Positions 28,415 through 35,801 of a stretch of DNA of 64,000 bases are shown here, piece by piece. Below the pieces are notes generated by a model. It did not search any database. It saw only the letters and a program-made list of their open reading frames with translations, and was not told where the DNA came from. Location: positions 62,001-126,000 of the forward strand of contig NZ_RJKN01000008.1 of NCBI RefSeq assembly GCF_003751265.1, written 5' to 3'. The position numbers were made by a program, and so were the translations under genes. The stretch comes from Pseudokineococcus lusitanus. Its GTDB lineage: Bacteria > Actinomycetota > Actinomycetes > Actinomycetales > Quadrisphaeraceae. Numbering within the stretch: position 1 is the first letter of the stretch; each line of letters begins with the position of its first letter.

Positions 28415-29497
28415 GTGCGTCGTCCGCTGCCCGTCCCGTCCCCGCCCGTCCCCCGTCGCCACCGAGGGGCGGCGGTGGCCCTCCTCGCCGTCGCCGCGCT
28501 GGCCGTCACCACGACCGCCTGCAGCCCGCAGCGCCCCACCGCCGCGGCGGAGGGCGCCGACGGGACGACGACCCTCACCGTCGCCGAGCCCGTCCACAGC
28601 CTCGGGTACCTCCCGCTCTACGTGGCGCAGGCCGAGGGCTTCTTCGCGGAGGAGGGGCTCGACGTCGAGGTGGTCACGCTCCAGGGCGGCAGCGCCCACA
28701 CCAACGCCGTGCTCACGGGGGAGGCGTGGGCCTTCATCGGCGGTCCCGAGCACAACGCGCTCGCCGCGGCCCGCGCCTCCGGGGACGCCCAGCTGCGGGC
28801 CATCGGGAACGTCGTCAACCGCGGCAACGTGTACCTCGTCGCCGCCGCCGGCGCCGAGGTGCCCGACGACCTCGCCGAAGCCCTGCGCGGGGCGACGGTC
28901 GCCACCGGCGCCTACGGCGGGACGCCGAACTCGATCACCCGCTACCTCATGGCCGAGAGCGACCTCGGCGAGGACGACGTCACGCTCGTCGAGTCGGCCG
29001 ACGCCTCGGCCGTGCTGTCGATCGTCGAGCAGGGCCGGGCCGACCTCGCCGTCGTCGCCGAGCCGGTGCTCGGGCAGGGGATCGCGCAGGGCATCTGGGG
29101 CGAGCCCGTCTACAACGTCCCGCAGGGGCTCGGGGACTACGCCTACTCGACCCTCAACGTGCTCCAGAGCTCCGTCGAGGAGGACCCGGCGACGGCGGCC
29201 GCCTTCACCCGCGCGATGGCGAGGGCGCTCGCGCTCGTCGAAGACGACCCGGCGGCGGCCGAGGGGGTGGCCGCCGCCGAGTTCCCGACGCTCGACCCGG
29301 CCGTGCTGGCCGAGACCCTCGAGCGCTCCTACGCCGACGAGATCTGGGAGTTCGACGGCCGGGTCAGCGAGGCCTCCGTGGAGACGGCCCTCGAGGTCGT
29401 CCGTGCCTCCGGCGTCCTCGACGACGCGGCCGACCCGGTGACCTTCGACGAGCTCGTCGACATGCGCTTCGTCGACGACCTCGACGACGGTGCCTGA
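28415..29497 (+). CDS. ABC transporter substrate-binding lipoprotein (NMT1/SsuA-like)
   Basis: A 360-residue lipoprotein, lipobox ending at Cys36. The mature domain follows the NMT1/SsuA pattern: SLGYLPLYVAQAEGFFAEEGLDVEV near the N-terminus, GGSAHTNAVLTGEAWAFIGG next, and ATGAYGGTPNSITRYL in the second lobe. This family binds taurine, sulfonates, nitrate, bicarbonate or pyrimidine precursors, so the ligand is probably a small nitrogenous or sulfonated compound. Given the amidase, an amide- or ureido-bearing ligand is my inference. The GTG start has GAGGAG upstream, and the end overlaps the MFS gene by eight bases. Confidence 0.9.
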   Translation: MRRPLPVPSPPVPRRHRGAAVALLAVAALAVTTTACSPQRPTAAAEGADGTTTLTVAEPVHSLGYLPLYVAQAEGFFAEEGLDVEVVTLQGGSAHTNAVLTGEAWAFIGGPEHNALAAARASGDAQLRAIGNVVNRGNVYLVAAAGAEVPDDLAEALRGATVATGAYGGTPNSITRYLMAESDLGEDDVTLVESADASAVLSIVEQGRADLAVVAEPVLGQGIAQGIWGEPVYNVPQGLGDYAYSTLNVLQSSVEEDPATAAAFTRAMARALALVEDDPAAAEGVAAAEFPTLDPAVLAETLERSYADEIWEFDGRVSEASVETALEVVRASGVLDDAADPVTFDELVDMRFVDDLDDGA

Positions 29498-30782
29498 GGA
29501 CCGGGCACCGGGTCGTCTTCGCCGGGCGGGGAGGGAGACCTCCCCGCCCGGCGTGCTGCTGGTGTGCCTCCTCGTGGCCTCGACGCAGATGACGTGGGGC
29601 CTGGTCGTCCCGGTCCTGCCCGTCTACGCCGACGGGCTGGGCGCCTCGCCGGCGGCCCTCGGCGCCGCGGTGGCCGTCTTCGGCGTCGGCCGGCTCCTCA
29701 CGAACGTCCCCGGGGGCCTGCTGGCCCAGCGCCTCGACCGGCACCGGGCGCTCCTGCTCTCCTCCGTGGCCGTCGTCGCGGTGCTGACGCTGCTCACCGC
29801 CCTCGTCCAGACGACCCCCCAGCTGCTCGTCGTCCGCCTGCTCACCGGTGCCGCTGGCGGCGTCGCCATCACGGTCGGGCAGCTCGTCCTCTCCGAGACC
29901 GCGCCAGCGCGGTGGGACAGGACGATGTCGTCGCTGCAGGCGTTCCAGCTGGCCGGGGGCTCCGTGGGACCCGTCGTCGGCGGCCTCACCGTGGCGGTCG
30001 ACGCCCGTCTCCCCTTCGTCGTGGCCGGTGGTCTCCTCCTGGCGACGGTGCTCGTGGGGTGCACCCGTCCGCTCCCGGCGCGCGAGGTGCCCACCGCCGC
30101 GCCGGCCGTACCGGGGGAGGACCGGCCGCGGCAGCGGCTGTGGTCGCGCGGGCTGGTCGCCGTCTGCGTCGTGGGCCTGGCGGTCTTCCTCGTCCGCTTC
30201 GGCGGGATGCAGTACCTCGCCCCCGTCCTCGCCTACGAGGAGGCGGGCATGACGCCGGGACAGCTGGGTCTCGTCATGGGGGGCGTCACCGTCCTGGGCC
30301 TCGTCCTCCTGCCCGTCGCCGCCGCGGTCAGCCGACGGGCGGGACGGGCCCGCGTCGTCCCCGTGGCCGTCCTGCTCCTCGGGGCCTCGTGCCTGCTCCT
30401 GCTCGGGTCGCAGCGCCCGGCCCAGCTCGTGGCGGCCGTCGTGCTCGTCGGCGTGCTGACGACCGCGGCCGGCCCGGCGGTCGGGGCCGCCCTCGCCGAG
30501 CACGCGCCCCCCGGGCGGCGGGGCACCGCCGTGGGCGTCTACCGCACCAGCGGGGACGTCGGCACGCTCGTCGGTCCCCTGCTCCTCGGGGCGCTCGTGG
30601 GCGCCGGGCGCTGGGAGGTCGCCGTCGTCGCCCTCGGCCTCGTGCCCGTGGCCGCCGCCGTCGTCTTCGCGGTGCTGGGACGTGGTCGGCGTCGCGCCGG
30701 CGGCGGAGGCGCAGCCGGGACCTCCGACGGCGGTCCCCCGACCGCGGCGCCCGTGGTCGGCGTCCCCGCGGGGAAGGCCTGA
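29490..30782 (+). CDS. MFS transporter
   Basis: A 430-residue major facilitator protein with 12 predicted helices. Motif A between helices 2 and 3 reads GGLLAQRLDRHRAL. A central cytoplasmic loop (about 200-220) separates the halves and the last 30 residues are Gly/Ala/Pro-rich and probably disordered. Motifs suit a DHA1-type drug/proton antiporter, but any small molecule is possible. It overlaps the substrate-binding protein gene by eight bases and so belongs to the same operon, where it could export the product left after the amidase reaction or serve as a second uptake route. Confidence 0.88.
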   Translation: MPEDRAPGRLRRAGRETSPPGVLLVCLLVASTQMTWGLVVPVLPVYADGLGASPAALGAAVAVFGVGRLLTNVPGGLLAQRLDRHRALLLSSVAVVAVLTLLTALVQTTPQLLVVRLLTGAAGGVAITVGQLVLSETAPARWDRTMSSLQAFQLAGGSVGPVVGGLTVAVDARLPFVVAGGLLLATVLVGCTRPLPAREVPTAAPAVPGEDRPRQRLWSRGLVAVCVVGLAVFLVRFGGMQYLAPVLAYEEAGMTPGQLGLVMGGVTVLGLVLLPVAAAVSRRAGRARVVPVAVLLLGASCLLLLGSQRPAQLVAAVVLVGVLTTAAGPAVGAALAEHAPPGRRGTAVGVYRTSGDVGTLVGPLLLGALVGAGRWEVAVVALGLVPVAAAVVFAVLGRGRRRAGGGGAAGTSDGGPPTAAPVVGVPAGKA

Positions 30783-30806
30783 GCCCGCCCGAGCGCTGCG
30801 GTGCCC

Positions 30807-31628
30807 ATGGCGAAGACCTGGTTCATCACCGGCACCTCCCGCGGCTTCGGCCGCGAGTGGGCGACCGCCGCGCTCGAGCGGGGCGACTCCGTGGCCGCCA
30901 CGGCCCGCGACGTCTCCTCCCTCGAGGACCTCGCGACCCGCTTCGGCGACCGCGTCCTGCCGCTGGCGCTCGACGTCACCGACCGCGCCGCGGTGCAGCC
31001 GGCCGTCGACGCGGCGGTCGCGCGCTTCGGGCGGCTCGACGTCGTCGTCAACAACGCGGGCTACGGCCAGTTCGGCATGGTCGAGGAGCTGAGCGAGGAC
31101 GACGCGCGGCAGCAGATGGAGGTCAACCTCTTCGGCGCGCTGTGGGTCACCCAGGCGGTGCTGCCGCAGCTGCGGGCCCAGGGCAGCGGGCACGTGCTGC
31201 AGGTCTCGTCGATCGGCGGCATCAGCGCCTTCCAGAACGTGGGGATGTACCACGCGAGCAAGTGGGCGCTGGAGGGGCTGAGCCAGTCGCTGGCCCAGGA
31301 GGTCTCGTCCTTCGGCATCCACGTCACCCTCGTCGAGCCCGGTGGTTTCGCCACCGACTGGGGCGGCTCGTCGGCCCGCCACGCCGAGGCGCTCCCCGCG
31401 TACGACGGCGTCCGCGAGGCCGCGCAGCAGGCGCGCTCGCAGCGGACGTCGGCGCCCGGCGACCCGAGGGCCTCGGCCGCCGCGGTCCTGCAGGTCGTCG
31501 ACGCCGACGAGCCGCCGCTGCGCGTCTTCCTCGGCGCCGCACCGCTCGCCATCGCCGAGGCCGACTACGCCTCGCGCCTGGAGACGTGGCGCGCCTGGCA
31601 GCCGGTCGCCGAGAAGGCCGGCGGCTGA
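30807..31628 (+). CDS. Short-chain dehydrogenase/reductase
   Basis: A 273-residue classical SDR. The cofactor motif TGTSRGFG lies at the N-terminus, NNAG follows beta-4, and the catalytic Ser (SSIGG) precedes the YHASK motif with Tyr and Lys. The Arg in ARDVSS after beta-2 suggests NADP preference. The substrate is unknown. I chose the ATG at 30807 over the GTG at 30801 because it starts at the conserved MAKTWFITG. It follows the MFS gene by 24 bases and may or may not share its transcript. Confidence 0.9.
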   Translation: MAKTWFITGTSRGFGREWATAALERGDSVAATARDVSSLEDLATRFGDRVLPLALDVTDRAAVQPAVDAAVARFGRLDVVVNNAGYGQFGMVEELSEDDARQQMEVNLFGALWVTQAVLPQLRAQGSGHVLQVSSIGGISAFQNVGMYHASKWALEGLSQSLAQEVSSFGIHVTLVEPGGFATDWGGSSARHAEALPAYDGVREAAQQARSQRTSAPGDPRASAAAVLQVVDADEPPLRVFLGAAPLAIAEADYASRLETWRAWQPVAEKAGG

Positions 31629-31630
31629 GG

Positions 31631-32968
31631 GTGGCCGACCTCACGGCGGGCACGGACGGGCAGGACCCGGTCGGCGCCCGCCTCGACGCCGAGCCCGAGC
31701 ACGTCCGCCGGACGCTCACCGTCCTCGGCGAGCTGCTGACGGGCGCCCGGCGCGGGTCCGCGACCGCGGGCGGCTTCGTCGAGGCGCACCTCGGGCAGCC
31801 GCACACCTCCCTCGTCCTCGAGCGGGTCGACCTCACGCACACGCAGTCCGTGTCGGTCGGGGCCGTCGTCGCCGACCTCGTCGCCGCGCACCCGACCGCG
31901 GTGCTCGGCCCCGTCGAGGACGGCGAGGCGCCGACGTGGACGCGGATCGAGCTCGACGGCGACCACGTGTCGGTCCCCACGTCGGCGGCCGTCGCGCTGC
32001 CGGCGGGGACGGCGGCGCCGGTCGACGTCGTCCTCCAGCTGGTGCGCAACGAGTTCGACCCCGAGCCCGCGTCGCTGCGGGTCCTCGCCCGGCCCGCCGA
32101 CCACGCGGCGGCGCGGGCGCTCGTCGACGACGTCCTCGCGACGGCGCGGAGGGACAAGGGCTTCTTCCGCGGCCGGGTCCTCCACGCCGGCTCCCGCCTG
32201 CCGCTCGAGCTGGAGCCCACGACGCTCGGGCCGGGCGGGCGCGACGACCTGGTCCTGCCCGCGGCCGTGTGGGCGGAGGTCGACGCCGCCGTGTCCGCCC
32301 TCACCACCCGCGCCGACGTCCTGCGCGAGGCGGGCCTCGGCACGAACCGCGGTGTCCTGCTGGCCGGCCCGCCCGGCGTGGGCAAGAGCGCCCTCAGCCG
32401 GGTGGTCGCCCGGGAGATGGCGGGCGACTTCACGGTCGTCGTCGTCGACGCGGCGGCCGCCTCGACGGTGCTGCGGCAGGTCTACCGGGAGACCGCGGAC
32501 CTCGGGCCGTGCGTCGTCGTGCTCGAGGACGTCGACCTCTACCTCGGCGACCGCCGCGCGGGCGCCCGCGGCACCGCGCTCGCGGACTTCCTCGCGGTGC
32601 TCGACGGCACCGAGCCGTACACCGACGTCCTCACGATCGCCTCGACCAACGACCCCTCCGCCCTCGACGCGGCGGTGACGCGCTCGGCCCGCTTCGACAG
32701 CGTCATCACGCTCGACCCGCCGGACGCCGCGGCGTCGGCGCGCATCCTCGACCGGTACCTGGCGCGGGTCGCGCTCGACGACGGCGCCCGCGTCGACACC
32801 ACGACGGTCGCCGCCGCGCTGCCCGCCGGGGTGACCGGCGCGGACCTGCGCGAGGTCGTGCGCCGCGCGGTGCTCGCGCACGGGCGGGGCCTGACGACGC
32901 AGCGGGTGCTCGCCGTCGTGGCCGAGGGGCGGTGGCGGGCCGAGCCGCTGACCGGCAGCTACCTCTGA
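31631..32968 (+). CDS. AAA-family ATPase with uncharacterised N-terminal domain
   Basis: A 445-residue protein. The AAA core (about 210-400) has Walker A GPPGVGKS (residues 246-253), Walker B CVVVLEDVD, sensor 1 IASTNDPSALD and an arginine-finger-like RSARFD. The lid domain ends with GVTGADLREVVRRAVL. The first 200 residues match no domain I recognise. This build fits a hexameric remodelling ATPase (AAA 'classic' clade, like Cdc48/ARC fragments or BCS1-like proteins). The partner is unknown. The GTG start lies two bases after the SDR stop, suggesting coupling. Confidence 0.8.
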   Translation: MADLTAGTDGQDPVGARLDAEPEHVRRTLTVLGELLTGARRGSATAGGFVEAHLGQPHTSLVLERVDLTHTQSVSVGAVVADLVAAHPTAVLGPVEDGEAPTWTRIELDGDHVSVPTSAAVALPAGTAAPVDVVLQLVRNEFDPEPASLRVLARPADHAAARALVDDVLATARRDKGFFRGRVLHAGSRLPLELEPTTLGPGGRDDLVLPAAVWAEVDAAVSALTTRADVLREAGLGTNRGVLLAGPPGVGKSALSRVVAREMAGDFTVVVVDAAAASTVLRQVYRETADLGPCVVVLEDVDLYLGDRRAGARGTALADFLAVLDGTEPYTDVLTIASTNDPSALDAAVTRSARFDSVITLDPPDAAASARILDRYLARVALDDGARVDTTTVAAALPAGVTGADLREVVRRAVLAHGRGLTTQRVLAVVAEGRWRAEPLTGSYL

Positions 32969-32987
32969 GCGCCCCTAGCGTGCGGGG

Positions 32988-33986
32988 ATGAGCGACCTCA
33001 AGGTCCTGTTCCTCGGCGGCAGCGGCATCATCAGCTCGGCCTGCTCCGCGCTCGCCGTCGAGCGCGGCGTCGACCTCACGGTCCTCAACCGCGGGCAGAC
33101 CTCGACGCGGCCGCTGCCGGAGGCCGCGCGAGTGCTCCACGCGGACGTCCGCGACCCCGCCGCACTGCGGGAGGCGCTGGGGGACGAGGAGTTCGACGTC
33201 GTCGTCGACTGGGTGGCCTTCACGCCGGAGCACGTGCGCACCGACCTGGACGTCTTCACCGGCCGCACCGGGCAGTACGTGTTCATCAGCTCGGCCTCGG
33301 CGTACCAGACGCCGCCCGCGCGCCTGCCGGTCGTCGAGTCGACGCCGCTGCGCAACCCGTTCTGGCGGTACAGCCGCGACAAGATCGCCTGCGAGGACCT
33401 GCTGACGACGGCGTACCGCGAGCAGGGCGTCCCCGTCACGGTCGTGCGGCCGTCGCACACCTACGACCGGACGCTGCTGCCCTTCGACGGCGGGTGGACC
33501 GTCGTCGACCGCATGCGCCGGGGCAAGGAGGTCGTCGTCCACGGCGACGGCACCTCGCTGTGGACCCTCACGCACCACCGCGACTTCGCGCGCGGCTTCG
33601 TCGGCCTCCTCGGCAACCGCCACGCGCTCGGGCAGGCCGTCCACATCACCTCGGACGAGGCGCTGCCGTGGGACGAGATCTTCCGGACCGTCGGCGAGGC
33701 CGCGGGGATCGAGCCCCGGCTCGTCCACGTGCCGTCGGACGCCGTCGCCGCCGTCGACGCCGAGTGGGGCGCCGGCCTGCTCGGCGACAAGTCCCACTCG
33801 ATGGTCTTCGACAACAGCCTGCTGAGGACGCTCGTGCCCGACTTCGTGGCCACCACGCCGTTCTCGCGCGGGGCGCGCGAGGTGGTGGCGTGGCACGACG
33901 AGGACCCGGCCCGCCGGGTGGTGGACCCGCACATGGACGACGTCATGGACCGGCTGGTCGAGGCGTACCGCCCGCGCGCGCTCTGA
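32988..33986 (+). CDS. NAD-dependent epimerase/dehydratase (atypical SDR)
   Basis: A 332-residue extended SDR protein. The Rossmann motif is FLGGSGIISSACS, with the dinucleotide-binding Gly residues offset from the standard GxxGxxG. A YSRDK motif supplies the catalytic Tyr and Lys, and VVRPSHTYD follows. A C-terminal substrate lobe ends near residue 320. Members with this pattern are annotated as nucleoside-diphosphate-sugar epimerases, but the sugar is unknown. It follows the AAA gene by 19 bases. Its 3' end overlaps the convergent CtaG gene by 44 bases, so antisense interference is possible. Confidence 0.88.
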   Translation: MSDLKVLFLGGSGIISSACSALAVERGVDLTVLNRGQTSTRPLPEAARVLHADVRDPAALREALGDEEFDVVVDWVAFTPEHVRTDLDVFTGRTGQYVFISSASAYQTPPARLPVVESTPLRNPFWRYSRDKIACEDLLTTAYREQGVPVTVVRPSHTYDRTLLPFDGGWTVVDRMRRGKEVVVHGDGTSLWTLTHHRDFARGFVGLLGNRHALGQAVHITSDEALPWDEIFRTVGEAAGIEPRLVHVPSDAVAAVDAEWGAGLLGDKSHSMVFDNSLLRTLVPDFVATTPFSRGAREVVAWHDEDPARRVVDPHMDDVMDRLVEAYRPRAL

Positions 33987-34770
33987 CCGGCACCCGCGGG
34001 GGCGCCGTCGCCCGGTACCAGCCGGCGGCGACGAGGGCGACGAGCGCGACGTCCACCACCTCGCCGCCGTAGAGCATGAGCAGCGCCCCGGTCTCGGCCT
34101 CGGCGGGCCCGACGCCGGCCGGCGGGTCCGTCCGGAGGCGTTGGGCCAGGACGGTGTGCGCGGCGAGCGAGGCCGCGAGCACCGCGGCGCGGAGGGGGAC
34201 GGGCGCCCGGTGCGGGTCGGGGTCGACGCCCACGAGCGACGCCGTGAGCACGCACCCCGAGACGAGGACGTGGGCGTGGACCGCTGCGGCGACGGGCGGC
34301 GAGGTGTGCGTCAGCGCGAGCAGGTCGGTGCCGTAGAGCACCCACAGCCCGCCCGTGGCCGGGACGGCGGCGACGACGGGGTGGGTCAGCAGGCGGACCG
34401 GGCGGCTCCGCAGCGCACGGACGAGACGACGTGCGGGCCCGACGGGCAGCGCCCGCAGCGCGAGCGTGACGGGCGCCCCGCGCACGATCAGCAGCGGCCC
34501 GAGCATCCCGAGGAGGAGGTGCCCGGCCATGTGCGCGGTGAAGGCCGAGGAGCCCGTGCGGGCGGCGACGGCGAGCGGGCCGACGAGAGCCGCGGCGACG
34601 CAGACGAGCCCGAGGGCGAGGAGCGCCGTCCGGTGCGCCGGCCACGGCCCGCGGCGCCGGGCGCGGACGACCGCCACGGCCAGCAGCGCGCCCGCGCCGA
34701 CGAGGGCGGCGGCGGTGACGGCGTCGAGGACGACGACGCCGCCCGCGGGCCCGGAGCCGTGGTGGTGCAC
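33943..34770 (-). CDS. CtaG-like cytochrome c oxidase assembly membrane protein
   Basis: A 275-residue integral membrane protein with about seven helices. It carries conserved His residues in HMAGHLLLGMLGPLLIV, a VHAHVLVSGC segment and a final YGGEVVDVALVALVAAGW helix, matching the Caa3_CtaG family, which helps assemble copper centres of cytochrome oxidase. No oxidase genes lie nearby. The GTG start at 34770 lies six bases after the DUF2243 stop, so both are cotranscribed. The His-rich N-terminus (MHHHGSG) might bind copper. The stop overlaps the convergent epimerase gene. Confidence 0.82.
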   Translation of the reverse strand: MHHHGSGPAGGVVVLDAVTAAALVGAGALLAVAVVRARRRGPWPAHRTALLALGLVCVAAALVGPLAVAARTGSSAFTAHMAGHLLLGMLGPLLIVRGAPVTLALRALPVGPARRLVRALRSRPVRLLTHPVVAAVPATGGLWVLYGTDLLALTHTSPPVAAAVHAHVLVSGCVLTASLVGVDPDPHRAPVPLRAAVLAASLAAHTVLAQRLRTDPPAGVGPAEAETGALLMLYGGEVVDVALVALVAAGWYRATAPPRVPVRARAGGTPRPAGP

Positions 34771-34776
34771 GGCGTC

Positions 34777-35292
34777 TCAGCCGTCGCCGCGGGCGGCCGA
34801 CCGCCCGGCGCGGCGCAGCACGACCAGCCCCGCCGCGAGCACGAGCACCGCCGACCCGATCCACACGACGTCGTAGACCACCAGGTCCTCGACGTCGTAG
34901 CGGACCTGGTGCAGGCGCAGGAGCTTGTGGTCGACGACGCCGTCGACGAGCTGGAACCCGCCGAGGCCGACGAGGACGCCGCCCCACCACCGCCCGCGCG
35001 GCACGGGCCCGCGCCGTCGCACGTCGAGCAGGAGCACGAGGCCCCAGACGGTCGCCGTCCAGCCGAGCGCGTGGAGGACGCCGTCCGAGGCGACCGCGAC
35101 GGCCGTCGTCGAGCGGTCGTAGAAGTGGTGCCACTGCAGGAGCAGGTGCAGCACGAGCAGGTCGACGACGGACGCCGCGACGCCCGCACCCAGCAGGACG
35201 CCCGCTGCCGTCGTCCGCCGCCACGGGTCGGCGGGTCCGCCGCGGGCGCGGACGGCGCGGCCGGAGGAGGCGCTGCCGGAGGTGCTCGTCAC
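34777..35292 (-). CDS. DUF2243 membrane protein
   Basis: A 171-residue protein with four transmembrane helices. It has LHLLLQWHHFYD after the first helix, WWGGVLVGLGGFQLVDGVVDHKLLRLHQVR in the middle and a DVVWIGSAVLVL helix near the end; the conserved His and Asp residues match DUF2243. The family is usually found beside CtaG-like proteins, as here, and a link to copper or respiratory chain assembly is inferred. The GTG at 35292 has AGGAG eight bases upstream. Confidence 0.82.
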   Translation of the reverse strand: MTSTSGSASSGRAVRARGGPADPWRRTTAAGVLLGAGVAASVVDLLVLHLLLQWHHFYDRSTTAVAVASDGVLHALGWTATVWGLVLLLDVRRRGPVPRGRWWGGVLVGLGGFQLVDGVVDHKLLRLHQVRYDVEDLVVYDVVWIGSAVLVLAAGLVVLRRAGRSAARGDG

Positions 35293-35377
35293 GAGTGATC
35301 TCCTGCCGTCGGCGCCGGGCCGCCGTGCTGGACGCCGCCGCTGGGCCATCCGACCACGCCGCGGCGACCATGGGGGC

Positions 35378-35740
35378 GTGGGCGGTGACGGGACGACGGT
35401 GCGGCCGTCCTTCGTCCTCCACGACCACCGCCGGCCGACCCACCACCTCGACCTGCGGCTCGAGGAGGACGGCGTCCTGCGCTCCTGGGCGCTGCCGCGG
35501 GGCCTGCCGGGGCGGGCGGGCGACCGGCGGCTCGCGGTCGCCGTGCCGGACCACGACCTCGACCACCTGGCGTACGAGGACGACGACAAGTCCGTCGCCG
35601 ACACCGGCTGGTGGGAGGAGCACAGCCGCGACGAGCGGCGTCTCGTCCTCACCCTCCACGGCCGGGGCGCGCCGCGACGCTACGCGCTCGTCCGGACGTC
35701 GCGGGACTGGCTGCTCCTGCTGACGACGCAGCAGCCGTGA
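35378..35740 (+). CDS. Stand-alone LigD-type 3'-phosphoesterase domain protein
   Basis: A 120-residue protein that is essentially one domain: SFVLHDHRRPTHHLDLRLEE followed by LRSWALPRGLP and a closing KWxLI-like segment (YALVRTSRDWLLLL). This is the phosphoesterase ('DNA ligase D, 3'-phosphoesterase') domain, in which the two His and the Asp of HDHRRPTHHLD bind the metal. In LigD it trims 3' ends during non-homologous end joining. Here no ligase, polymerase or Ku gene lies nearby. GTG 35378 gives the full domain; a later GTG at 35399 is possible. Confidence 0.78.
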   Translation: MGGDGTTVRPSFVLHDHRRPTHHLDLRLEEDGVLRSWALPRGLPGRAGDRRLAVAVPDHDLDHLAYEDDDKSVADTGWWEEHSRDERRLVLTLHGRGAPRRYALVRTSRDWLLLLTTQQP

Positions 35741-35755
35741 GCCCGGCGGCGGCAC

Positions 35756-35781
35756 CCGTCCGAGCCCTCGGCGGCGGACGG
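35756..35781. terminator. Small hairpin between convergent genes
   Basis: CCGTCCG and CGGACGG form a 7-bp stem with a 12-base loop, in the 61 bases between the phosphoesterase-domain gene and the convergent EAL gene. Weak, but well placed for a shared terminator. Confidence 0.3.
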
Positions 35782-35801
35782 ACCTCCCGCGACCGTCGCC
35801 G

